From NCBI GenBank assembly GCA_964600235.1, contig CAZRIV010000012.1, forward strand, positions 1 to 64,000: a stretch of DNA of 64,000 nucleotides, read 5' to 3'. Positions 21,501 through 30,236 of the stretch are shown piece after piece (position 1 is the stretch's first letter; every line of letters starts with the position of its first letter). The notes under the pieces are model-generated. The model made no database searches and was not told the DNA's origin. It saw only the letters and a list, made by a program, of their open reading frames with translations. Source of the stretch: MWEI01 sp964600235. Its GTDB lineage: Bacteria; Desulfobacterota; Desulfomonilia; UBA1062. The position numbers and the translations under genes were made by a program.

Positions 21501-23695
21501 TGCCGTTTTACGGCGAGCCCGGGCCTTACCTCATGGATTTTCTCGGCAAGGATGAGGAGATCTTGTCGAGATACACGAATATCTCCCGCAAGGGCGATGC
21601 CATTTATGCCGAGGTTTTTACCCCGGGCCTTTACCAGGGAAAGGGTGCCTATGTCTGGGCCATTGCCGCGCCGCTGTATGACAGTGAAGGCGAAATTATC
21701 GGGACCATTGAATCGATCAGGGACATCACCGAAGGCAAGCAGGCTGTCGAAGAGCTCAGGAAGAGTGAGGAAAAGTATCGAGAGATATTCGAAGATGCCG
21801 TGGTCGGGATATATCAGTCAACCAAGGATGGACGATATCTCACCGTAAACCCTGCCTTTGCAAGGATATTCGGGTTCGGTTCACCCGAAGAGATGGTGGC
21901 TGGTGTCGTCGATATCGCACAGCAGCTCTATGTTAATCCCGAGGACCGGTCCAGGCTGATGGGGATACTCAGGGAGAAGGACCGGTTCGATGGTTTCGAT
22001 GTACAGATCAGGCGCAAGGACGGCCGGAATACCTGGGTATTCATGAACGCCCACAACGTGCGGGACCACCAGGGCAACCTCCTCTGCTACGAGGGGACCT
22101 GTGTGGACATAACCGACCGTAAAAGGGCCGAAGAGGCCCTCGAAGAGAATGAGGCGCGCTACCGCCTGCTGGCCGAGAACGCCACCGACATCATCTTCAC
22201 CATGGATGCCGATCTGAGGTTCACCTACGTAAGCCCCTCTGTCGAGCGGATCAGGGGGTACACCGTACAAGAGGCCATGTCCCAGCGCGTGGATGAGGTC
22301 CTGACCCCGGGTTCTCTTAAGGCGGCCATGGAGGCCTTCGGAGAAGAGCTGGCCATTGAGGCCGGAGAGCCGGAAGATTTACAGAGAAAGAGAACCCTGG
22401 AACTGGAGGAACTCTGCAAGGACGGCTCGGCCATCTGGACGGAAACTATCTTTACTTCATTGCGTGATAAGGACAAGAGGTTTATCGGCTTTCTGGGCAT
22501 AACCCGCGACATCACCGAGCGGAAAAAGTCGGCTGAGGAGAAAATGAGGCTCGAGATGCAGCTTTCCCAGGCCCAGAAGATGGAGTCCATCGGGACGCTG
22601 GCGGGCGGTATCGCACATGACTTCAATAACATACTCGCAGCCATCATCGGGTATTCAGAGCTTGCCCTTGACGACATTTCAAACCAGGAAAAGGCAAAGG
22701 CGGAGATCAGCGAGGTGCTCAAGGCAGGCGACCGTGCCAAGGACCTGGTCAGTCAGATCCTGACCTTCAGCCGCAAGGCGGAAACAGCCTATTTGCCCCT
22801 GGCCCTGCGTACCGTGATCAAGGAATCGCTCAAGATGTTGCGCTCGGTGATCCCCACGACCATCGAGATCCGCCAGGACCTTGCGGATTCCGGACTTGTG
22901 CTGTCCAATCCCACGCAGATCCACCAGATCATCATGAATCTCTGCACCAATGCGGCCCATGCCATGGACGAGGCGGGCGGCATACTGGAGGTGAGCCTGA
23001 AAAGGGTAAGCCTGGGACAGGTTGTTGCCGAAGGCCTCGATGTGGCCCCTGGTGAATTTTTGAAGCTGACCATCAGCGATACCGGGCACGGCATGCCGCC
23101 CGAGGTTATGGAGAGGATCTTCGAACCCTATTTCACCACCAAGGAGCTGGGCCGCGGGACAGGTCTGGGACTCTCGGTGGTCCATGGGATCGTGAAGAGT
23201 CACAGGGGCGCTGTCATCTGCAGGAGCGTCCCGGGCAGGGGCACCACCTTCGAGATATATCTGCCCGAGATCGAGGCGGACAAGAAGGCTGCCGAAACAT
23301 CCGGGAAAGAGCCCTTTTCCACCGGGACGGAACGCGTACTGTTCGTGGACGATGAAGCCGCCCTGACGGCCCTCGCAGAAAAGATGCTGAGCAAGCTGGG
23401 ATATAAGGTGAGTGTTAAGACAAGCAGCGTCGATGCCCTGGAGTTCTTCAAGGAGAGGCCCCATGAGTTCGACCTCGTGATCACCGACATGACCATGCCG
23501 GGGTTGACGGGGGATAAAATGGCGCAGCGGATCATGGAGATCAGGCCCGACATACCGGTTGTCCTGTGCACCGGGTACAGCGAGCATGTCTCGGAAGAGC
23601 GGGCCAGGGCTATCGGCATCCGGGCCTTTCTCCTGAAGCCCCTGGAGATGAGGACGCTGGCCCGGACCATCAGGAAGGTGCTCGATAAGAAATAG
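18569..23695 (+). CDS. hybrid histidine kinase with ten PAS domains and receiver
   Basis: A 1708-residue soluble hybrid kinase, the largest gene in the window. Counting the DITERK-type linkers gives ten PAS/PAC units. One (FLPDATII...AWNRAMEEMTG) is of the same type that begins the two minus-strand kinases. HisKA (GGIAHDFNNILAAIIGYSEL), an ATPase domain (DTGHGMP, GTGLGLSVVHG) and a receiver (VLFVDDEAALTAL, VITDMTMPGLTG) follow. The ATG at 18569 lies inside the end of the alcohol dehydrogenase gene, behind GAGGGGAT. The NarL-type regulator 78 bases downstream is a candidate partner, although that regulator also has a NarX-type kinase next to it. Confidence 0.93.
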   Translation: MKRRSDKPDDWDALRAKIIGLGGQSIRKSYYPELQQRLVDLELFRTLLDQSLDAVFLARIPTGVLTDVNESACRQLGYSRDELLAMSFIDLLAPPESGQIGALLKRKAVLKHGVHVEVSLSKKRGGSIPVEMTLRLVEVRGSAYAVAVVRDMTERRKAGEALRESETMHRLLIDNATDMISRHMPDSTIIYTTPSCERMLGYRPEEMIDRMAGDFVAPGDMEGVWAAFRASREAGEDWYRAEFRMIRRDGATIWTETLGKIIRDEQGKVVEVHSVLRDITERKRAEDALHESEERYRMLFENAIEGIFRTTLDGRAIMCNSALARMLGYDSPQDAVLKLTDIGSQVYADIRERMAVIERLTLEGKVTGSEVLFKRSDGSTMKAMLNVRLVHDERGAPAFIEGSCIDITERWLAQEALKASEEKYRKIFEDATEGIFQTTPEGRYLSVNPAFALMFGFSSPQEMIESVHDIAQELYVNPADRREMVRMLREDDKVQGYEVEVFRKDRSRFWISINIHTVRDASGEVLYFEGTNVDITERKHAQRALQESESRIREIIDNAPFGAHSYKLNAEGQLIFVGGNPAADRILNLDHASLIGREIEEAFPMLKDTVVAENYREVARTGRHWVQEVIRYEDKDIAGAFEVFAFQTGPGRMTAFFLEITKRKKAEAALREREELLRATFNTTADGILVVDGKGRISHMNRRFAQMWRIPKDLQETKDDDNLQAFVRDQLEDPEGFQNKVSELYRSTREDFGELRFKDGRVFERYSCPMILEGKEIGRVWDFRDITERKHAEDALRVSEARYHRLYDSMMDAFVYVAMDGTILECNDAYLAMLGYNADEIRKLAYQDITPEKWRAFEAKIIEKEVLARGYSDIYEKEYRRKDGTVFPVELRAYLMRDQEGRPAGMWAIMRDVTERKQAEERLREANRRLENIIEFLPDATIITDSDKRIIAWNRAMEEMTGVPKAHILGRDHFEAMVPFYGEPGPYLMDFLGKDEEILSRYTNISRKGDAIYAEVFTPGLYQGKGAYVWAIAAPLYDSEGEIIGTIESIRDITEGKQAVEELRKSEEKYREIFEDAVVGIYQSTKDGRYLTVNPAFARIFGFGSPEEMVAGVVDIAQQLYVNPEDRSRLMGILREKDRFDGFDVQIRRKDGRNTWVFMNAHNVRDHQGNLLCYEGTCVDITDRKRAEEALEENEARYRLLAENATDIIFTMDADLRFTYVSPSVERIRGYTVQEAMSQRVDEVLTPGSLKAAMEAFGEELAIEAGEPEDLQRKRTLELEELCKDGSAIWTETIFTSLRDKDKRFIGFLGITRDITERKKSAEEKMRLEMQLSQAQKMESIGTLAGGIAHDFNNILAAIIGYSELALDDISNQEKAKAEISEVLKAGDRAKDLVSQILTFSRKAETAYLPLALRTVIKESLKMLRSVIPTTIEIRQDLADSGLVLSNPTQIHQIIMNLCTNAAHAMDEAGGILEVSLKRVSLGQVVAEGLDVAPGEFLKLTISDTGHGMPPEVMERIFEPYFTTKELGRGTGLGLSVVHGIVKSHRGAVICRSVPGRGTTFEIYLPEIEADKKAAETSGKEPFSTGTERVLFVDDEAALTALAEKMLSKLGYKVSVKTSSVDALEFFKERPHEFDLVITDMTMPGLTGDKMAQRIMEIRPDIPVVLCTGYSEHVSEERARAIGIRAFLLKPLEMRTLARTIRKVLDKK

Positions 23696-23773
23696 CAGCA
23701 GAGGCTTCACTTGGGATGCCAGGTGGGATATAATCCGCCCCGGCAGGTCATATCTGGCATACGGGGGGATTGG

Positions 23774-24463
23774 ATGGGCGTAGCCGGCAAGAAGAGAATC
23801 GTCATAGCGGAAGACCACACCATCCTGCGGGAAGGCCTCAAGGCGCTGCTCTCCCAGGACCCGGACCTCGAGATCGCGGGCGAGGCGAAAGACGGGCTGG
23901 AGGCCGTCCGGGTGATCTCCGAGCTCAAGCCCGACCTGGCCCTCATGGACCTCTCCATGCCCAAGATGAGCGGGATAGATGCCATCCGGGAGGTGAAGCG
24001 GTGCTGCCCCGACACCAAGGTCCTGGTGCTCACGGTGCACAAGAACGAGGAATACGTCATGGCCAGCCTGAAGGCCGGGGCAAACGGGTACCTGCTGAAG
24101 GAGTCGACCCACCAGGAGCTCATGCAGGCCGTCACCCATGTGCTGGAGGGGAAGCCCTACCTGTCGCCCGGCATTTCGGACACCATCATCTCGGGATATC
24201 TCTCAGGGAAGAAGGACGAGGTGCGCACCCCGCTGGACACGCTCAGCCAGCGGGAGAAGGAGATCCTGAAGCTCATCGCGGAAGGGCACAAGAACAAGGA
24301 GATCGCCGAGTTGCTGTTCATCAGCATAAAGACCGTGGAGAAGCACCGGGACAACATCATGAAGAAGCTCGACCTCCACAGCACCCTGGCCCTGGCGAAG
24401 TTCGCCATGGAGCACGGCCTGGCGGAGTCGGACAAGGGACTCTCGGAGGATGAAACTCCATGA
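23774..24463 (+). CDS. NarL/LuxR-family response regulator
   Basis: A 229-residue two-domain regulator. The receiver carries the acidic pocket (AEDHT) and phospho-acceptor D59 in LALMDLSMPKMSG. The LuxR-type helix-turn-helix is in about residues 160-220 (LSQREKEILKLIAEGHKNKEIAELL, then TVEKHRDNIMKKL). It binds DNA as a dimer after phosphorylation. GGGGGG lies five to six bases before the ATG at 23774, which rules out the longer start at 23711. It converges on a NarX-type kinase at 24601, its most likely partner, and follows the ten-PAS hybrid kinase. Confidence 0.92.
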   Translation: MGVAGKKRIVIAEDHTILREGLKALLSQDPDLEIAGEAKDGLEAVRVISELKPDLALMDLSMPKMSGIDAIREVKRCCPDTKVLVLTVHKNEEYVMASLKAGANGYLLKESTHQELMQAVTHVLEGKPYLSPGISDTIISGYLSGKKDEVRTPLDTLSQREKEILKLIAEGHKNKEIAELLFISIKTVEKHRDNIMKKLDLHSTLALAKFAMEHGLAESDKGLSEDETP

Positions 24464-24494
24464 GAAGGGTATATCCTCAACGATGTTGATTAAG

Positions 24495-24558
24495 CCCGTT
24501 CAAAAGGGATGAGACCGCCTTTGGGCGGTCTCATCCCTTTTGAACGGGTCAATTTTTT
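24495..24558 (+). terminator. long perfect hairpin terminator
   Basis: Perfect 25-base arms (24495-24519 and 24524-24548) around TTTG, followed on the plus strand by TCAATTTTTT. It ends the regulator gene and stands between two convergent genes. The outer CCCGT...ACGGG and the flanking ATTAAG are shared with the hairpin at 12664, while the inner arm sequences differ. Confidence 0.85.
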
Positions 24559-24600
24559 CCTGCTGGATAAAAATATCCCTATAGTTTTCCAGCTTCCAGC

Positions 24601-26214
24601 CTACACCCGCCACGAGCACATGACGATGGTCCCGATGCCTTTTACCGAGTCGATGGAGAAGAGGCCGCCCGAGAGGTCGGTGCGCTCCTCCATGCTGGCA
24701 AGGCCCATGCCCCTGTCCTCCCGGAGCATGGCCTCCTGAACGTCGAAGCCCGCCCCGTTGTCCGAGACGGTCAGCTCGATGCGGTTTTCCTGCCTGGTGA
24801 GCGATATGTCCACCGCATCGGCCCTGCTGTGCTTGGCCGCGTTGTTGAGGGCCTCCTGGATGATCCTGAACAGGATGATCTTCAGGTTCTCCGGTACGTC
24901 CGCCTCTTCGACTTCGATGTTCCGGTTCACGGCGATACCGGTGTATATGGTCCCGAACTCCCTGCAGAACCACGATATGGTGGCCAGTATCCCCAGGTCG
25001 TCCAGGATTGAAGGCCTCAGGTCCATGGAGATCCGCCGCACCTCCTCGATGGCGGCCTGGATCAGCGGGATGCTATCCTTCAGGGCAGACAGCCCCCACT
25101 CTGCAGAACCTTTTTCCATGCGGCTGATAATGTTCTCGGTGTTGAACTTGATGGAGCTGAGCGACTGTCCCACGCTGTCGTGGAGCTCGTGGGCGATGAG
25201 CTTGCGCTCCTCCTCCTTGGCGGTTATGAGCTGGGAGGAGAGGATCCGCAGGTTCTTCTCCGAGCGCATGAGCTTCTCTCTGCTGAGCCTGGCCTCGGTG
25301 ATGTCCTCCATGTGGACCATGAGCATGTCCGGCGGCACGAACGACGAGGTGAAGGCGATATACTTCTCCTCGTCCGTAGTGAACATGCGGTAGGCCAGCT
25401 CCCGCCTGATGGTGCTCGTCTGGGCAAACGAGACCGCCATGATCTGGATGATGTCCGGCCGGTCGTGGTAGATGTCGCGCACGGTCCTGCCGACGAACTC
25501 CCCGATGAGGCCTTTTGTGAAGTCTTCCGCCGCCTTGTTGTAGTCGGCGAGCACGAAGTCGTCCCCTGTCTTCTTCCAGGTGAAGGTGGGCACCGGGATG
25601 CCCCGGTACTGGGCGCGGAGCATCTCCTCGCTCTGGCGGAGCGCCTCCTCCACGCGGGAGCGCTGTACGATCTCCTTTTTCAGCTGCTCATTGGCTTGTC
25701 TCAGTTCGGCGGTCCGTTGTATGACCTGCTCCTCCAGGTCGTCCCGGGCCTGCTGCAGGGCGATCTGGTCGATCTTGTGCGTGGTCATGTCCTTTGCCAC
25801 CACGGCAATGCCCGAGACCGAGCCATCCTCCTCGAAGAACGGGTAAAACTTCATCAACAGGTAGTGCCTGCCCCAGAAGGGATACTCGAACCAGTCCTCA
25901 AGGGAAGTCTCCTGCCCCTCCAGGCACCTGTTCAGGTGGTCCTTCATGAGGTTCTCGAAGGTCTTCCTTCCCAGCACCTCTTCCAGGCAGTGCCCCACGA
26001 TCTCGCCACGGGACCGGTTGAACATCTTGAGGAACACGTCATTGACGGCCAGGCAGGTATAGTCCCGGTCAATATAGCCCATGGGATCCTGTATGGCGGA
26101 GAAGATCAGGTCGTACTTTTTCAGGGCCCCTTTGGCCTTTGAGCGGCTGAGCGACTCTTTCTCCAGCTCCCTGACTCTCTTTTCGAGCTCATCGTAGGTC
26201 GGCTTCTTCGACAT
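24601..26214 (-). CDS. NarX-type sensor histidine kinase with PAS domains
   Basis: A 537-residue kinase of the HisKA_3 family, which pairs with NarL-type regulators. Two PAS-like domains occupy about residues 30-160 and 195-310, joined by a coiled coil (LEEQVIQRTAELRQANEQL). The phospho-accepting segment is LIAHELHDSVGQSLSSIKFN, with the active histidine in the ELHDS context. The ATPase domain shows EALNNAAKHS, DNGAGFD and GMGLASMEERT. There is no membrane helix, so sensing is probably cytoplasmic. AGAGGAT precedes the start. It converges with the NarL-type regulator at 23774 across a strong terminator, making a likely two-component pair on opposite strands. Confidence 0.92.
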   Translation of the reverse strand: MSKKPTYDELEKRVRELEKESLSRSKAKGALKKYDLIFSAIQDPMGYIDRDYTCLAVNDVFLKMFNRSRGEIVGHCLEEVLGRKTFENLMKDHLNRCLEGQETSLEDWFEYPFWGRHYLLMKFYPFFEEDGSVSGIAVVAKDMTTHKIDQIALQQARDDLEEQVIQRTAELRQANEQLKKEIVQRSRVEEALRQSEEMLRAQYRGIPVPTFTWKKTGDDFVLADYNKAAEDFTKGLIGEFVGRTVRDIYHDRPDIIQIMAVSFAQTSTIRRELAYRMFTTDEEKYIAFTSSFVPPDMLMVHMEDITEARLSREKLMRSEKNLRILSSQLITAKEEERKLIAHELHDSVGQSLSSIKFNTENIISRMEKGSAEWGLSALKDSIPLIQAAIEEVRRISMDLRPSILDDLGILATISWFCREFGTIYTGIAVNRNIEVEEADVPENLKIILFRIIQEALNNAAKHSRADAVDISLTRQENRIELTVSDNGAGFDVQEAMLREDRGMGLASMEERTDLSGGLFSIDSVKGIGTIVMCSWRV

Positions 26215-26341
26215 GCGGCACTATCCTCTTGAAAAGGGTTACCTTCTCCAATTACCCCAATACGGATCAACACAAAAGCCCTAAATACGGGTCTAACGTA
26301 GTGCGAAATAGGGTGTTCACCTGATTCATAAATCCCAAAAG

Positions 26342-26355
26342 TTACCGTACGGTAA
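26342..26355. promoter_or_regulatory. 14-bp palindrome, candidate operator
   Basis: TTACCGTACGGTAA is a perfect palindrome 80 bases before the CoA-transferase start. Its length and symmetry fit a TetR-type operator, and such repressors often control acyl-CoA operons. No repressor gene is nearby. Confidence 0.45.
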
Positions 26356-26435
26356 AACCATGAAAACCAGGCACGGGGACAAAGGCAGGAAAACGGTATG
26401 AATCCTTTTGACATGAAGACAAAGGAAGGTGCGCG

Positions 26436-27806
26436 ATGAACGATTTCACGAAAAAGAAATATCTCCAGAAGCTCCGCAGCGCAGATCAGGTGGCCCGCAT
26501 GGTCAAGTCAGGCGACAGGATTTTCTTCGGTGAGTTCGTGCTCAGGCCCGACGCGCTCGATGAGGCCCTGGCAGGCCGCGCAAACCAGCTGGCCAACGTA
26601 ATCGTCGAGGGTGTGTGCATCACCAAGGTGCCCAAGTTCATAGAGGCCGACCCCAACAGGCAGCACTTCATCTACCACGACTGGCACATGTCGGGCGTGG
26701 GCCGCAAGCTCTACCGGCAGGGTCTGTGCAGCTACGTGCCCTTTACCTATCACCAGGGCCCCCGGGTGGTGAGAAAATACAAGGACTACGATTTCGTGTT
26801 CGTCTCAGCGCGCCCCATGGACGAGCAGGGGTATTTCAACTTCGGGCTGTGCAACTCCATCACCTCGGCCGCCATCACCAAGGGCAAGAAGGTCGTGGTG
26901 GAGGTGAACGAGTCATTGCCGCACTGCCTGGGAGGTAACCAGGAGTCGGTGCACATATCCCGTGTGGACTATGTGGTGGAAGGCGATAACACGCCTCTGC
27001 TCGAGGTGAAGCCCGCCGTACCCACCGAGACGGAAGTGTTGATAGCCACGCACATCATGAAGGAGATAGAGGACGGCTGCTGCCTGCAGCTGGGCATCGG
27101 CGGCCTGCCGAATGTCATCGGAAACATGATCGCGGAATCCGACCTCAAGGACCTTGGCATCCACACGGAGATGCTGGTGGATTCCATGGTGGACCTCTAC
27201 AACGAGGGCAAGGTGACCGGGAACTGCAAGACCATCGACCGGTTCAAGATGGCCTACACCTTTGCCATGGGCACGAACAAGCTCTACGAGTTCCTCCACA
27301 ACAACCCGGCCTGCGCCTCCTACCCGGTGAACTACACCAACGACCCGAGGATCATCGGCGTGAACAACAAGGTGGTGGCCATCAACAACGCCGTGGAGAT
27401 AGACCTGTTCAGCCAGGTCTGTTCCGAGTCCGCAGGCACGGCCCAGATCTCGGGAACGGGAGGCCAGTTCGACTTTATCTTCGGGGCATTCAATTCGCGC
27501 GGCGGCAAGGGGATCATCGGCATATCGTCCACCTTCACCGACAAGGACGGCAACCTCCAGTCCCGGATCGTGCCCACGCTGCGGCCCGGCTCCATCGTTA
27601 CGGTGCCCCGGTCCATCGTGCAGTACGTGGCTACCGAGTTCGGCATCGTGCAGCTCAAGGGCAAGTCCACCTGGGAGCGGGCCGAGGCGCTCATCGGCAT
27701 CGCGCACCCCATGTTCAAGGACGAGCTGGTCAGACAGGCCGAGGACATGAAGATCTGGCTCGACAGGAACCGCTACGACGCGTTCGAGATAGCGATCGCC
27801 CCCTAG
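26436..27806 (+). CDS. acetyl-CoA hydrolase/transferase family CoA-transferase
   Basis: A 456-residue enzyme of the Cat1/4-hydroxybutyrate CoA-transferase/butyryl-CoA:acetate CoA-transferase family, which moves CoA between carboxylates through a glutamyl-CoA intermediate. Visible family marks are GQLGIGGLPNV-like QLGIGGLPNVIG (about 218-229), GIHTEMLVDS (E245, the likely catalytic glutamate by analogy with 4-hydroxybutyrate CoA-transferase) and the C-terminal GTGGQFDFIFGAFNSRGGKG. It leads an operon with a membrane protein, a thiolase and an acyl-CoA dehydrogenase, so the natural substrate is probably a short-chain acid such as butyrate exchanged with acetyl-CoA. The ribosome site GGAAGG lies before the ATG. 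Exact specificity is inferred only. Confidence 0.88.
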   Translation: MNDFTKKKYLQKLRSADQVARMVKSGDRIFFGEFVLRPDALDEALAGRANQLANVIVEGVCITKVPKFIEADPNRQHFIYHDWHMSGVGRKLYRQGLCSYVPFTYHQGPRVVRKYKDYDFVFVSARPMDEQGYFNFGLCNSITSAAITKGKKVVVEVNESLPHCLGGNQESVHISRVDYVVEGDNTPLLEVKPAVPTETEVLIATHIMKEIEDGCCLQLGIGGLPNVIGNMIAESDLKDLGIHTEMLVDSMVDLYNEGKVTGNCKTIDRFKMAYTFAMGTNKLYEFLHNNPACASYPVNYTNDPRIIGVNNKVVAINNAVEIDLFSQVCSESAGTAQISGTGGQFDFIFGAFNSRGGKGIIGISSTFTDKDGNLQSRIVPTLRPGSIVTVPRSIVQYVATEFGIVQLKGKSTWERAEALIGIAHPMFKDELVRQAEDMKIWLDRNRYDAFEIAIAP

Positions 27807-27917
27807 CAAAAATCAGCTGGAAAGAGAGGGACAGCGCTTTCAAACCGTGATGAGCATCGCACACTCCATCAGTTCAGGCGCTGTTCCTCTTCGTCCATAC
27901 CCAAAGGAGGATACACC

Positions 27918-28889
27918 ATGTTCTTATTCGAACCCTTGACCTGGTACACCATCCTCATGTGGTTCATAGTTCTTGCAGGCCTCATGCTTGTCAATGAACT
28001 GGCCCGCATGAACAAATGGGTTTCCCTGGCAATCTTTCTGGCATTGCCCCTTGTCCTCACCTTCACCGTCTGGCCCGATACCGCAGGAAAGGGCTCCAGC
28101 GTTGGGACCTGGTTCCACTGGGCCAAGGTCTATTCGGCGTTGGCCGGATGCCTGGGTTTCCTGGCTCTGCGCCACATAAAAGGTGCGAGCGCCAACAAAT
28201 ACCTCCTCATGTTCCCGCCGTTCATCCTGGCCTTCAACATACTGGAGGCCGTCATCCGCGATTTCCAGTGCTACGGCTTCAACGGCGTCGTGGACGGCGT
28301 GCTCATGGTTGGCGGGCCCTGGAACATCATGAACGGCATTGCCGGGCTCCTGAACATCATCACCATTTCCGGATGGATGGGCATCTACATCAGCCGGGAT
28401 AAGAAGAAGGATATGCTCTGGCCCGACATGCTCTGGTTCTGGATCATCGCGTACGACCTGTGGAACTTCGCCTATGTGTACAACTGCGTATCCGACCACG
28501 CGTTCTATGCAGGTGCGGCACTGCTGGTTTCATGCACCATCCCGTCCTTCTTCATCAGGACGGGCGCCTGGCTGCAGCACCGTGCCCAGACCCTGGCCAT
28601 CTGGATGATGTTCGTCATGTGCTTCCCGGCCTTTGTCGACACCTCCATGTTCGCGGTGAAGTCATCCCACAGCGTAGCGGCCCTGTGGGTCGTCAGCGGC
28701 CTGGCCCTGGCATCCAATGTCGCCGTGTTCGGCTACCATGCATACAGGATCGTGCGGTACAGGCTCAATCCTCTGACAGAAGAGATCTACACGGACCTGG
28801 CGGCGTACCGTGAAGTCGCCGGTGAAAGGCACCTGCCCGGCACGGGGGAAGAGGCGATGCACCCCATGACGAGACCTGCACATATCTGA
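27918..28889 (+). CDS. multi-pass membrane protein of unknown function
   Basis: A 323-residue protein with about eight hydrophobic helices. The first begins at residue 7 (WYTILMWFIVLAGLMLVNEL) and the last ends near residue 285, followed by a soluble tail. It recalls the DUF5692 family, but that is from memory and unverified. Charged or polar residues within helices (NELARMNK, EAVIRDFQ, DLWNFAYVYN) suggest a transport or electron-transfer role rather than an anchor. AAAGGAGG stands eight bases before the ATG. Its place between a CoA-transferase and a thiolase in one operon implies a link to acyl-CoA or carboxylate metabolism, perhaps uptake of the acid. No transporter signature is recognised. 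Confidence 0.8.
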   Translation: MFLFEPLTWYTILMWFIVLAGLMLVNELARMNKWVSLAIFLALPLVLTFTVWPDTAGKGSSVGTWFHWAKVYSALAGCLGFLALRHIKGASANKYLLMFPPFILAFNILEAVIRDFQCYGFNGVVDGVLMVGGPWNIMNGIAGLLNIITISGWMGIYISRDKKKDMLWPDMLWFWIIAYDLWNFAYVYNCVSDHAFYAGAALLVSCTIPSFFIRTGAWLQHRAQTLAIWMMFVMCFPAFVDTSMFAVKSSHSVAALWVVSGLALASNVAVFGYHAYRIVRYRLNPLTEEIYTDLAAYREVAGERHLPGTGEEAMHPMTRPAHI

Positions 28890-28928
28890 TGAAGGTATAA
28901 GCGGACCAAGCGAAAGGAGACGGACATC

Positions 28929-30179
28929 ATGAGAGACGTGGTCATTGTATCGGCATGCCGCACGGCCATCGGAACCTTCGGCGGCACACTCAGGGACCTG
29001 CACGTGGTTGATCTCGCCACTGTTGTCATGAAAGAGGCAGTGAAGAGGGCAGGCATAGATCCTGTCATTATTGAAGATGTGCGCTTCGGGAACATGTACG
29101 AGCACCACACCTCCATGAACCTGGCCAGGGTGGCATCCATCCGTTCGGGTATCCCGTATGCGGCGAACGCGGTAACCATCAACCGGGTGTGCGTCTCGGG
29201 CATGGAGGCCGTCGTCTCGGGCATGGCCATGATCCAGGCAGGCCTGGTCGACGTCATCCTGGCAGGCGGCGCCGAGCACATGTCCGGGGTTGCCTACGCC
29301 CTGCCAGGGGCCCGCTGGGGGTACCGCCTCCAGAACAACACGCTCGACGACATGCTCACCGAAGGGCTCATGTGCGGGTCAAGGTTCAATCCCTGCCCCC
29401 AGGACTCTCCTCTGGCAGGCGCTGCTCCCTATGACCTCTACAAGGGGAAGCCCTACATCATGGGGCACACAGCGGAATTCGTGGCCCAGATGTACGGTAT
29501 CAGCCGCCAGGAGATGGACGAACTCGCGCTCAGGAGCCACAACAACGTGGAGCGGGCCAGCACGGACGGCTCGTTCACAGAGGAGATCGTGCCCGTGGAG
29601 ATCCCCCAGAAGAAGGGAAAGCCCCCCAGGATCTTCGAGAGGGACGAGCACTTCCGCCCGGGGCTTACCCTGGAGGCCCTGAGCCAGCTTCCCCCGGCGT
29701 TCATTCCCAAGGTCGGGAAGGTGACGGCGGGCAACGCATCGGGTCTGAACGACGGCGCCAGCGCCATGATCATCATGTCGGCCGGGCGCGCCAAAGAGCT
29801 CGGCCTTAAGCCCCTGGCGCGGATCGTCGGCGTCGGATACGGCGGCTGCGATCCCACCATGATGGGCCTCAGCCCTGTTCCCGCCGTCAGGTGCCTCATG
29901 AAGCGTTCCAAGATCAGGCTCGAGGACTTCGAACTTATCGAGCTCAACGAGGCCTTTGCCGCCCAGTACCTGGGGTGCGAGAAAGAGCTGGGGCTCAACC
30001 GCGAGATCTGTAACGTGAACGGATCCGGCATCGGGCTGGGTCATCCCATCGGCGCCACGGGCAACCGGATCATGGTGACGCTCATCCACGCCATGAAGAA
30101 GCAAGGCAAGACCCTGGGCCTGGCATCGCTGTGCGGCGGCGGCGGGGTGTCCATGGCCACGGCCATAGAGATGCTCTAG
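28929..30179 (+). CDS. thiolase (acetyl-CoA acetyltransferase)
   Basis: A 416-residue thiolase that joins two acetyl-CoA or cleaves a 3-ketoacyl-CoA. All three catalytic elements are present: the nucleophile C88 in NRVCVSGMEAV, H372 in GLGHPIGATG, and C402 in SLCGGGG near the C-terminus. NEAFAAQ supplies the usual active-site loop. The gene is preceded by AAAGGAG and lies 39 bases after the membrane protein and 57 before the acyl-CoA dehydrogenase. With those neighbours it would carry out the last step of short-chain beta-oxidation or the first of butyrate formation. No 3-hydroxyacyl-CoA dehydrogenase or enoyl-CoA hydratase gene is in this cluster. Confidence 0.93.
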   Translation: MRDVVIVSACRTAIGTFGGTLRDLHVVDLATVVMKEAVKRAGIDPVIIEDVRFGNMYEHHTSMNLARVASIRSGIPYAANAVTINRVCVSGMEAVVSGMAMIQAGLVDVILAGGAEHMSGVAYALPGARWGYRLQNNTLDDMLTEGLMCGSRFNPCPQDSPLAGAAPYDLYKGKPYIMGHTAEFVAQMYGISRQEMDELALRSHNNVERASTDGSFTEEIVPVEIPQKKGKPPRIFERDEHFRPGLTLEALSQLPPAFIPKVGKVTAGNASGLNDGASAMIIMSAGRAKELGLKPLARIVGVGYGGCDPTMMGLSPVPAVRCLMKRSKIRLEDFELIELNEAFAAQYLGCEKELGLNREICNVNGSGIGLGHPIGATGNRIMVTLIHAMKKQGKTLGLASLCGGGGVSMATAIEML

Positions 30180-30236
30180 TGGCCTTATGATTATACTTAA
30201 AGCGAGAAGACAACCCTTTCAAAGGAGGATAGCCAG

